Shown piece by piece: positions 1 to 9,881 of a stretch of DNA of 64,000 bases (positions are counted from its first letter, which is position 1; every line of letters begins with the position of its first letter). Below the pieces are notes generated by a model. The model was not told the DNA's origin. It saw only the letters and a list, made by a program, of their open reading frames with translations, and did not search any database. The DNA is taken from assembly GCA_017519305.1 (NCBI GenBank), contig JAFWSN010000001.1, positions 56,296 to 120,295 of the forward strand, in the 5' to 3' direction. Both the position numbers and the translations under genes were made by a program. This DNA is from Candidatus Saccharimonadota bacterium. GTDB lineage: Bacteria > Patescibacteriota > Saccharimonadia > Saccharimonadales > Saccharimonadaceae.

Positions 1-2
1 GT

Positions 3-104
3 GCTAAGTTGGCTAAGGAAGCCTACGAAAGTATGGTAAAATATTCTAAGAAGAGTAACTATGAGTATTTTCAATACAGGCAGAAGTCTAATTCACAAAA
101 GTAA
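3..104 (+). CDS. 3' end of an upstream gene (partial, product unknown)
   Basis: An open frame enters from the left edge and stops at a TAA ending at 104. It encodes about 33 residues rich in Lys, Tyr and Ser (AKEAYESMVKYSKKSN and onward). It overlaps the next gene by 44 nt in another frame. A charged helical tail like this is common at the end of sugar-transferring enzymes, and the following gene is a glycosyltransferase, but the fragment is too short to assign. It could also be a chance open frame. Confidence 0.4.
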   Translation, partial: AKLAKEAYESMVKYSKKSNYEYFQYRQKSNSQK

Positions 105-1029
105 AGTTATCCCAGTTTTTTATACAATTACGGACGATTTTGCGCCGTATGCTGCTTGTTCGATTGCCTCGATTATCAAGCACGCTAATCCGAAAAAATC
201 ATATCGTATTATGATCTTGTACGATAAGATTAGTTTTCGCAATTACATTAAACTACGCAATCTTGTAACAAGAAACTGCGAAATTCAATTTCACAAAGTT
301 AGGCACAGCATCTATCTTCGTGCAGTAATTAAACACTGTTCAAACAAAGTCGGCGCCGGTGACTTTTTCTCGTCGGCAGTTTATTTCTATCGTTCGTTTA
401 TTGCTAGACTTTACCCAATGTATGGCAAAGCAGTCTACGTTGATAGTGACACGATTTTCTTGGACGACGTAGCGAAGCTGTTTGATACTGACCTTAAAGG
501 CAATATCATTGGCGCAGTCGTCGATAAAAAAGTCGAAGTCGTGCCGGAGTTTAGGCAATATGTTGAAAATGCACTGGGCGTGCCGCACAAAGAATATATC
601 AATTCGGGCGTTTTGGTGCTCGATTTGAAACAGCTTCGCAAGATGCACTATCTTTCTAAGATGGTGGATATTATCGAAAAATACGACGCTAGCCTCGTAG
701 CGCCAGACCAAGATTATCTTAACGTGCTTTGTCGCGGCAAAATTTTACATATCGATCCGAGTTGGAACGCCGATCCATCTGCCGGCATCAAGGGCGCCAA
801 ATTGGTGCATTTCAATTTGTTTAAAAAACCATGGCAATGCGACAATGTGGACGGCGAAGAAATCTTCTGGGATGCTGCCGAAAAATCTGGCTATTATCAC
901 GATTTGCTTAAGAAGAAAAAACTCTATTCAGTTAACGACATTCGTGTCAAAGAGGCTCAAGTTGGCGCCTTGATTATCAAGGCTGGTAAGCTCGCTAAAG
1001 TAAAAGAGCCAATTATTAAAGATTTGTGA
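61..1029 (+). CDS. Family 8 glycosyltransferase (GT8)
   Basis: Predicted GT-A fold enzyme that moves a hexose from a nucleotide sugar to a surface glycan, probably LPS-like, teichoic or exopolysaccharide material. Family signs: an N-terminal Rossmann-like half with ITDDFAPYAACSIASI at about residues 23-38, the metal-binding DxD in VYVDSDTIFLDD (D128-S-D130), an acceptor segment NSGVLVLDL near 182, PDQDYLN near 221, and the C-terminal HFN motif at H250. The 322-residue length is normal. No signal peptide is seen, so it acts in the cytoplasm at the membrane face. The ATG at 61 overlaps the end of the upstream frame. The donor and acceptor cannot be read from sequence. Confidence 0.88.
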   Translation: MSIFNTGRSLIHKSKVIPVFYTITDDFAPYAACSIASIIKHANPKKSYRIMILYDKISFRNYIKLRNLVTRNCEIQFHKVRHSIYLRAVIKHCSNKVGAGDFFSSAVYFYRSFIARLYPMYGKAVYVDSDTIFLDDVAKLFDTDLKGNIIGAVVDKKVEVVPEFRQYVENALGVPHKEYINSGVLVLDLKQLRKMHYLSKMVDIIEKYDASLVAPDQDYLNVLCRGKILHIDPSWNADPSAGIKGAKLVHFNLFKKPWQCDNVDGEEIFWDAAEKSGYYHDLLKKKKLYSVNDIRVKEAQVGALIIKAGKLAKVKEPIIKDL

Positions 1030-1043
1030 TAAAATAAAACCAC

Positions 1044-1117
1044 GGCACTGTGGCGGAGTGGTTACGCAGCGGTCTGCAAAACCGCGTACACCGGTTCAAT
1101 TCCGGTCGGTGCCTCCA
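1044..1117 (+). tRNA. tRNA-Cys(GCA)
   Basis: Full cloverleaf: acceptor GGCACTG pairs with CGGTGCC, the anticodon loop holds GCA, the T-arm is CCGGTTCAATTCCGG, and U73 plus an encoded CCA end at 1117. A TAAAAT box at 1030-1035, overlapping the end of the glycosyltransferase gene, is a likely -10. A T-run directly follows the CCA. Confidence 0.95.
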
Positions 1118-1139
1118 TTTTTTTCTTCAAAAAATGTTC

Positions 1140-1167
1140 GGCACCGGGCTACGCCAACGGGCCTCCA
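1140..1167 (+). repeat. Acceptor-stem mimic downstream of tRNA-Cys
   Basis: A minihelix-like sequence 23 nt after the tRNA. Stem GGCACCG (with a bulged A) pairs with CGGGCC, the loop contains the mini-hairpin GGCTACGCC, and it ends TCCA followed by T7. Both the 5' strand and the TCCA-T7 tail copy the adjacent tRNA-Cys acceptor end. The loop core CGGGCTACGCCAACG nearly matches the element beside tRNA-Lys at 32789-32822. It may also serve as the transcript end. Confidence 0.55.
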
Positions 1168-1180
1168 TTTTTTTGAAAAC

Positions 1181-2110
1181 TTATATTTGCAACACGACAA
1201 TGCCCACCACCACACAGGCTGTAGCGACGAGCCTAGAAATGAGCGATTTTCGATCCAGCTTTTCACGCCCAAGCTTTGGACTAATCAAGGTGAGGAGTAC
1301 GCCCATAACCAAAACTACGACCGGCTCAATCGAATCCGATGCAGCTGAAGCAATCGCCACGGCTGGAGCCGTAAGCAAAGCTAGGCGATAAGTAACATCC
1401 TTTACGAGACAGAAAATCAGATCGATGGTGAGAGGGAAGTAAACTTTGCCTTTACTGCTTTTTACGACATGGCGCCAACGTTTGGCCCACTTCGGTCTGA
1501 TAATATAACAGAGTATTAGGTTGCCGATACCTTTACCGAGGAAGACGCAGGCCATCGCGATTCTAAAATCAATCGTCGAGCCAGTATTAATCTTAACGAA
1601 TAAAATATTGCTAATTGTATAAATCAAAACATATAACGACACCAATGCTACGGTGCGCATCTTGGCCTTGCGACTATTTTTGCGGGAGCCCATAATGATT
1701 AGTAGTGGACCCATCAAAATCATGGCGAAAGCCACAAACTGCAACGGACTGAATCTCTCGCCGAGCAAGAACCAACCAAAAACCAGATAGAAAATTGGCG
1801 ATAGCTGGAAGAAAATCGAAACGTCGGTCGAATCATCGAGCTCGAGTGCGCGGTAGTATGCGATACTGCCGACGCTGGCAATAATGCCAGTCAGCGTAAC
1901 GAGGAATAGTGTTAAAATCGAAGTTTCGTTTAGGTTGATACCTACAGCAAGAATGACGATAATTGCAAAAAGCAGATAAATCCAACCGGAAAAAACCTTT
2001 TGAGCAGTGGATAAACGACCTTTAAAATAGACATCCGAGACATAGTTATCAATAAACATCGCGGACGAGTCGGTCAAAAGGTAGATTGCGATTAAGATAA
2101 TCCAAAGCAT
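1181..2110 (-). CDS. EamA/DMT-family transporter
   Basis: Integral membrane protein of 309 residues with about ten hydrophobic helices arranged as two EamA repeats. Typical landmarks are the helix-turn segment SIAYYRALELDDSTDVSIF and the LGERFSPLQ loop that ends the first repeat. The family exports or imports small metabolites such as amino acids or nucleotide sugars; the substrate cannot be read here. Its ATG overlaps the last base of the upstream antiporter gene, so the two form one minus-strand operon and are probably translated together. The second half (IDLIFCLVKDVTYRLALLTA onward) is more divergent than the first. Confidence 0.8.
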   Translation of the reverse strand: MLWIILIAIYLLTDSSAMFIDNYVSDVYFKGRLSTAQKVFSGWIYLLFAIIVILAVGINLNETSILTLFLVTLTGIIASVGSIAYYRALELDDSTDVSIFFQLSPIFYLVFGWFLLGERFSPLQFVAFAMILMGPLLIIMGSRKNSRKAKMRTVALVSLYVLIYTISNILFVKINTGSTIDFRIAMACVFLGKGIGNLILCYIIRPKWAKRWRHVVKSSKGKVYFPLTIDLIFCLVKDVTYRLALLTAPAVAIASAASDSIEPVVVLVMGVLLTLISPKLGREKLDRKSLISRLVATACVVVGIVVLQI

Positions 2111-3075
2111 CAGCTCAGCGCTCCGTAAATTATGCTACCGTAATATGCTGCAAAAATCGTCAGGAAAATTGCGCCCTCAAGTCGGCTAATACGATTGTCT
2201 TTTTCGACAAAGAACCAGAGTAAAGCAGCGGAGCCGAGCATTACGATAAGATCGAGCATCTCGAAACTCTTTGGTGTTACCGCACCAAATAATGCCACTG
2301 GCAAACCAAGCACAACACAGATATTAAAGATGTTACTACCGATGATGTTGCCAACAATCAAATCGGTTTCTTTGCGCTTGGCGGCAGTAATAGTGGTGAC
2401 GAGCTCCGGCAAGGATGTGCCAAGCGCCACGACAGTAAGGGAGATCATACGATCTGAAATGCCCATCGAGGACGCGATTGATGAAGCGCCATTTACGACG
2501 AGCTGGCTACCACCGATGATGCCAGCAAGGCCGATGATGGTAAGCAGGAATGATTTGCCTAGCTTGTGCTCCGGTTTTTCCTGTTTTTCTTTACGTTTTT
2601 TGCGCGCCATCGCGATGAGATAGTAGAGGAAAATTGCGAAGAACAGCAAACAAACAATTGCGTCACTCCTGGTGATTTCGTTGTTGCTACCGTTCGCCAG
2701 GGAAATATCAAGGAACAATACGGTGAGCGCAGTGGAAATCAAAAGCAGAATCGGAAGCTCTTTGGACACAGTGTTTCGTTTGACCACGATAGGGCAAATT
2801 AGTGCGCCAATCCCAACAAGTAATAGAATGTTCATAATGTTACTACCAATAACGTTGCCGAGCAACATGTCGGTCGTACCATTTGCAAGCGCCGAAATCG
2901 AGACGGCGAGCTCTGGGGCGCTAGTACCGAAGGCCACGATCGTTAAGCCAATTAACATTTTTGAAACTTTGAAGTTTGCCGCAATGGACGAAGCGCCGGA
3001 GACCAAAACGTCTGCGCCCTTAATCAAAAAGACGAATCCAGCGACTAACATTAAAATTTGTAGTGCGATTTCCAT
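2110..3075 (-). CDS. Calcium/sodium antiporter (CaCA superfamily, YrbG type)
   Basis: Membrane exchanger of 321 residues with two inverted alpha-repeats. Repeat one carries TIVAFGTSAPE (about residues 45-55) and GNVIGSNI (73-80). Repeat two carries TVVALGTSLPE (about 214-224) and GNIIGSNIF. The acidic residues in these motifs are the ion-binding ligands of the family. A basic loop (ARKKRKEKQEK) links the halves in the cytoplasm. Expected to extrude Ca2+ against Na+ or H+. First gene of a two-gene minus-strand operon with the EamA transporter. Confidence 0.92.
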   Translation of the reverse strand: MEIALQILMLVAGFVFLIKGADVLVSGASSIAANFKVSKMLIGLTIVAFGTSAPELAVSISALANGTTDMLLGNVIGSNIMNILLLVGIGALICPIVVKRNTVSKELPILLLISTALTVLFLDISLANGSNNEITRSDAIVCLLFFAIFLYYLIAMARKKRKEKQEKPEHKLGKSFLLTIIGLAGIIGGSQLVVNGASSIASSMGISDRMISLTVVALGTSLPELVTTITAAKRKETDLIVGNIIGSNIFNICVVLGLPVALFGAVTPKSFEMLDLIVMLGSAALLWFFVEKDNRISRLEGAIFLTIFAAYYGSIIYGALS

Positions 3076-3156
3076 TTTTGAGTGTTTATTTTAATTTGTT
3101 TATGCTTTTATATTAGCATAAGTTCTTATCTTTGTCTACCCTATAATAAATAAATC

Positions 3157-3185
3157 TTGTCGAAAAACCAAAACTTTGTTATAAT
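3157..3185 (+). promoter_or_regulatory. Promoter of tRNA-Gly
   Basis: TTGTCG, a 17-nt spacer and TATAAT (3180-3185), ending 10 nt before the first base of the tRNA. The 120 bases between this and the antiporter gene are AT-rich and hold no other recognisable feature. Confidence 0.7.
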
Positions 3186-3195
3186 AATGACACAT

Positions 3196-3272
3196 GCGAA
3201 TGTAGCTCAGTTGTTTAGAGCGCTTCCTTGCCAAGGAAGAGGTCGAGAGTTAGAGTCTCTTCATTCGCACCA
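3196..3272 (+). tRNA. tRNA-Gly(GCC) with altered D-loop/T-loop elbow
   Basis: All stems pair: acceptor GCGAATG with CATTCGC, anticodon stem CTTCC with GGAAG around loop TTGCCAA, and T-stem GAGAG with CTCTT. A73 and CCA are encoded. Two normally invariant bases are changed together: D-loop position 19 is T instead of G, and T-loop position 56 is A instead of C (loop TTAGAGT). The tertiary 19-56 pair is thus kept as U-A rather than G-C. Bacterial glycine tRNAs usually have U73, so A73 is also unusual. Confidence 0.9.
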
Positions 3273-3274
3273 GT

Positions 3275-3312
3275 AATCCCGATTTAAACCCCCCTTTAAA
3301 TCGGGATTTTTG
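3275..3312 (+). terminator. Rho-independent terminator of tRNA-Gly
   Basis: A perfect 13-14 bp stem (AATCCCGATTTAAA with its complement) around a C6 loop, followed by TTTTT. It begins three bases after the tRNA CCA end. Confidence 0.9.
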
Positions 3313-3415
3313 GTTTGTTTCAAAACTGTAAAACTTATGTTTTTATTTTTTACTAAATCGTGATACGGTATAAGTAGTTCTAGATGGTACATTACATAGT
3401 AAGGGGGCTTTAAAA

Positions 3416-4018
3416 ATGCTGATTAAAGAAATTGAGGCTTTGAAAAAAGACATTGCTGAGCTGGATGCTTGGATTACTGTTCTAAAAAATGAATTAGACG
3501 AGAAAAACAAGCAGTTCAACAAAGAATCGAAGGCGTTTGGTGAGATGCTCGAAGAAATGGCCGACAAATACGTAGAGGACGTTTTAAACAATCGAGACAC
3601 CGATAAGCCGGAACTCAAAAGAACATTAAGCAAGGTGATGTTTCGTAGATCAAGCTCTTGGAAGGGGCAGGCGGTGTATGAATATTTTCCGGCCGCAACA
3701 GCCATTGCTGATTATTGCGAGAGAAAAACGCAAAAATCAATCATTCTTCAGAGCGACACAAGACTCAAGACGATTCAGGCAGCTATCATCGGTGATGACA
3801 TGATGATTGCGATAGGAGACAAGGATAAAGATAAATATGGCAAGAAATTCTTGTCGACAGTTTTATTCTTTACTCAAATTTGCGACGAAGATGTCGATAC
3901 GGCGCTGGGCTTAACAAAAGAAATTCTTGAGGGAAGAGCAGGCTGCGGGATCGATACAATCGATGAGTATCTTTATGGGTTTGACGAATCTAGAACTAAC
4001 GAGAACCGGTCCGATTAG
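3416..4018 (+). CDS. Orphan protein with N-terminal coiled coil
   Basis: Not recognised. The 200-residue soluble protein opens with a charged heptad-like helix (residues 1-60, LIKEIEALKKDIAELDAW onward) that probably forms a coiled coil. A mixed alpha/beta region follows (about 80-185), with Lys- and Asp-rich stretches such as IGDKDKDKYGKK, and a polar tail. No signal peptide or membrane segment. Start chosen from the strong site AAGGGGG eight bases upstream. A TATAAG box near 3368 would give a leader of about 40 nt, like other orphan genes in this window. Its own terminator overlaps the stop codon. Confidence 0.7.
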   Translation: MLIKEIEALKKDIAELDAWITVLKNELDEKNKQFNKESKAFGEMLEEMADKYVEDVLNNRDTDKPELKRTLSKVMFRRSSSWKGQAVYEYFPAATAIADYCERKTQKSIILQSDTRLKTIQAAIIGDDMMIAIGDKDKDKYGKKFLSTVLFFTQICDEDVDTALGLTKEILEGRAGCGIDTIDEYLYGFDESRTNENRSD

Positions 4019-4030
4019 GGCCGGTTTTTT
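4004..4030 (+). terminator. Terminator of the coiled-coil orphan gene
   Basis: Hairpin AACCGG paired with CCGGTT followed by a T-run. The stop codon lies in the loop, so the mRNA ends directly at the gene. Confidence 0.8.
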
Positions 4031-4118
4031 CGCGTCCGGCTTATCTGTTGACGTGTTTTTATCTTAAACGGCATTATTTTTTTTGTGAAAAAGCGTAAGC
4101 GTGATATAAAATAAACAG

Positions 4119-5231
4119 GTGAAATACAACAAAAACGAAAAATTGTTTGATATCTATGTCTTCCTGACGACTTTTTCGCGCAACTTGATTGAAGTTTTTG
4201 TTGGTACGTTTCTTTTTAAACTCGGCTTTTCGGTGCATGAAGTAGTACTCTATATTCTGCTGGCCTACATTTTTTCGACGCTGCTCGCATATCCTTGTGT
4301 TGCCTTTTCGAAAAAGTTTTCCAATGAACTACTAGCCTTTGTCAGCGTGTTCGCGTTTATTGGTATGCAGTTCACATTGAACCACATGGGGTGTCAATTG
4401 CCGCTTCTGGTTTTAGTATCATTTTTGTTTGCCTTGTATCGCAAAACTTATTGGATCGCGCGCCGATACTATACTCTAAGACTTGTCAGCCATCAGCAAA
4501 ACGTCGCAAGGAAATACTCAGTCATTTCTGTCATCAACCAGCTCGGCGTAATTATTGCCGCCTATGCTGGCTCGGTCTTTCTTGAATTTTTCACGATCGA
4601 CATCATCACGATAATTTCGTTCGTTCTACTTACGATTAGTACGGTCACGTTGCATTTTATCAAAGTCAAACCAGAAAAAGATACGACCAAAATTCAGCTA
4701 TTCAAAACTCTGCGCAGAATTCCGTTTTCGGGCGCAGTGCACATCATTTGTTATGAGTTAGTTAATATTAGCAAAATACTTTTGCCAGTTTTTATTATTC
4801 TATACGTTAAAGATACTTACACTGCGGTTGGCATCGTAACACTAATTGCAAACGTTGCGGCATTAATATTTATTTACGTGTACGGCCGCATCATTAATAA
4901 AAAACGAAATTTCTTGCGCTGCAGTATTTTAATTTACACGATTATGAAAATTTGCCAGGTCAATAGTACTGGCATTTTGCTAGCTATTTTTACGTTCTGT
5001 GAAGGTTTTGCCTTGAAGGCGTACGAACAATCCTTCCACAAAGAATATCTCATTATGTCCAGAAAATTCGACGGCTTCAATTTCAACCTCGCTTATGAAA
5101 TCATTATGGATGTGGGACGGCTCGCTGTTGTCGCCTTTTTATTCTTCTTTATCGCGGACATCAAAACCATGCTTTATATCGTCTTTGGGCTAACATCCGT
5201 TGGTCTCCTGTTTAGGTTCAACAAACATTGA
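4119..5231 (+). CDS. MFS-like membrane transporter
   Basis: Hydrophobic protein of 370 residues with about ten to eleven helices in two bundles split by a polar loop (VKPEKDTTKIQLFKTLRR, near residues 186-203), the usual layout of Major Facilitator proteins. The charged loop between helices 2 and 3 (SKKFSN) replaces the classical GRxGRR motif, so the substrate class is unclear. The start is GTG at 4119, with overlapping TATAAA/TAAAAT boxes at 4105-4112, 6-8 nt upstream. That leaves no room for a Shine-Dalgarno site and implies a leaderless mRNA. Confidence 0.7.
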   Translation: MKYNKNEKLFDIYVFLTTFSRNLIEVFVGTFLFKLGFSVHEVVLYILLAYIFSTLLAYPCVAFSKKFSNELLAFVSVFAFIGMQFTLNHMGCQLPLLVLVSFLFALYRKTYWIARRYYTLRLVSHQQNVARKYSVISVINQLGVIIAAYAGSVFLEFFTIDIITIISFVLLTISTVTLHFIKVKPEKDTTKIQLFKTLRRIPFSGAVHIICYELVNISKILLPVFIILYVKDTYTAVGIVTLIANVAALIFIYVYGRIINKKRNFLRCSILIYTIMKICQVNSTGILLAIFTFCEGFALKAYEQSFHKEYLIMSRKFDGFNFNLAYEIIMDVGRLAVVAFLFFFIADIKTMLYIVFGLTSVGLLFRFNKH

Positions 5232-5281
5232 ACTCGTGCTAAGAACGGTGTATAATTAGAGAGTAAAAAGGAGAATTAAAA

Positions 5282-5851
5282 ATGCCAGTATGGGCAATTA
5301 TTATCCTCGTAATAGTCGGTATCATCATTTTCTTTGGTGCCATTATTGCAGGAATGTACAACAGTTTAGTCAAACTTAACGAACGTGTCGAAGAGGCTTG
5401 GTCTGATATCACTATTCAGCTCAAACGCCGTGCCGACATGTTGCCAAACCTTGTCGAAACCGTCAAAGGTTATGCCAAACACGAAAAAGAAGTCTTCGAA
5501 CACTGTGCTGATGCCCGTGCCAAAATGATGGGCGCTCGCACCGTCCAAAGCGTTGCTGACGCTGACCGCTCAATGCTTGGTGCACTTTCTCGCATCATGG
5601 CTGTGGCCGAAAACTATCCAGCTCTTCAAGCTAACGAAAATTTCAAGAAATTGATGTCTGAAATTTCCGACACCGAAGACAAAGTTAGTGCTTCTCGCCG
5701 CTTCTACAATGCTGGTGCCAAAGATTTGAATACCAAGATCAAAATCTTCCCATTCAACATCTTGTTCCGTAGCTTCAAGGTACGCGAATATTACAATGTT
5801 GACGAAAAAGAGTTCGATCGTATCGAAAAAGCTCCAGAAGTTAAATTCTAA
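5282..5851 (+). CDS. lemA: LemA family protein
   Basis: Protein of 189 residues: one N-terminal membrane helix (residues 3-22), then the four-helix LemA bundle with family signatures SLVKLNERVEEAWSDI, KRRADMLPNLVETVKGY and RRFYNAGAKDLN. LemA faces the outside or periplasm and is often encoded next to an HtpX-type protease, exactly as here (the next gene begins 7 nt later). A TATAAT box at 5251-5256 and AAGGAG eight bases before the ATG define start and promoter. The molecular role is unsettled in the family; the pairing suggests envelope stress or membrane quality control. Confidence 0.92.
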   Translation: MPVWAIIILVIVGIIIFFGAIIAGMYNSLVKLNERVEEAWSDITIQLKRRADMLPNLVETVKGYAKHEKEVFEHCADARAKMMGARTVQSVADADRSMLGALSRIMAVAENYPALQANENFKKLMSEISDTEDKVSASRRFYNAGAKDLNTKIKIFPFNILFRSFKVREYYNVDEKEFDRIEKAPEVKF

Positions 5852-5858
5852 GGTAAAA

Positions 5859-6717
5859 ATGTACAAGCAAATCGCCGCAAATAAACGCAAGACAATCTTT
5901 CTTATGATAGGATTTATCGTTTTTATTTCGGCGATTTCTTGTTTCTTTGCTTGGTACACGGGCGACTGGAGTATTCTAATTATCACTTTAGTTATTTCTG
6001 TGGTTTATACCCTCATTCAGTTTTTTCTTTCGGGTTCTCTTACTACCATTATGGCAGGTGCTAAAGAAATCGAAAAAAAGGACTGCCCAAGACTTTATAA
6101 TGCAGTTGAAAACCTCAGTATTACTACCGGCTTGCCAATGCCAAAAGTCTATATTATTGATGACCCAGCACCAAACGCTTTCGCGGCTGGTCGCGATCCA
6201 AAACATTCAGTAGTTGCGGCCACTACCGGCTTGCTCGACATCATGAACGACAACGAACTTACTGCCGTAATGGGCCACGAAATGTCACATATCAAAAACT
6301 ACGACATTCGCGTTTCAACCATCGTCGTCGGCCTAGTATTTCTCGTTGGTTTTTTGGCCGATTTGGCTTCACGCATGATTTTCTACGGCAACCGCAAACG
6401 CAACGAAGAACGTAGCCCAGTGGGCTTAGTAATCATGTTGCTCGTTGCAATTCTCACGCCAATTTTTGCCGCTATTGTTCAAATGGCAATTTCGCGCGAA
6501 CGCGAATATCTTGCCGATGCATCATCAGTTAATATTACGCGTTATCCAGAAGGCATGATTGCTGCGCTCAAAAAATTACAATCACACTCACAGCCGATGC
6601 GTAATCAAAACTCGGCCACCGCGCAGCTTTATATTAATAACCCATTGAGAAAGAGTTTCCTTAGCAATTTGTTTAGCACGCACCCACCAATCGAAAAACG
6701 TATTGAAAGGCTCGAGC

Positions 6718-6737
<20 letters not shown>
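5859..6737 (+). CDS. htpX: HtpX-like membrane zinc metalloprotease (M48B)
   Basis: Membrane protease of 292 residues that degrades damaged or misassembled membrane proteins. Two N-terminal helices (about 14-31 and 38-58) precede the catalytic site HEMSH (residues 140-144; two Zn ligands and the general base). The third ligand is E216 in REREYLAD. A second hydrophobic pair lies between (about 152-170 and 188-210). The ATG at 5859, just after the LemA stop, fits the family length better than starts inside lemA. The C-terminal motif THPPIEKRIERL is typical. Second gene of the lemA-htpX operon. Confidence 0.93.
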
Positions 6738-9829
<3,092 letters not shown>

Positions 9830-9881
9830 AAATTACATACATTTTAACTCCCATTTTGCTCGTGGCTATTATATAATGGTT

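Noticed and set aside
1050..1391. Plus-strand frames across tRNA-Cys
   Set aside because: They begin inside the tRNA and run opposite the EamA gene.
5796..5858. Longer start of htpX inside lemA
   Set aside because: The in-frame upstream start would overlap lemA by 56 nt and add residues foreign to the family; ATG 5859 gives the normal length.
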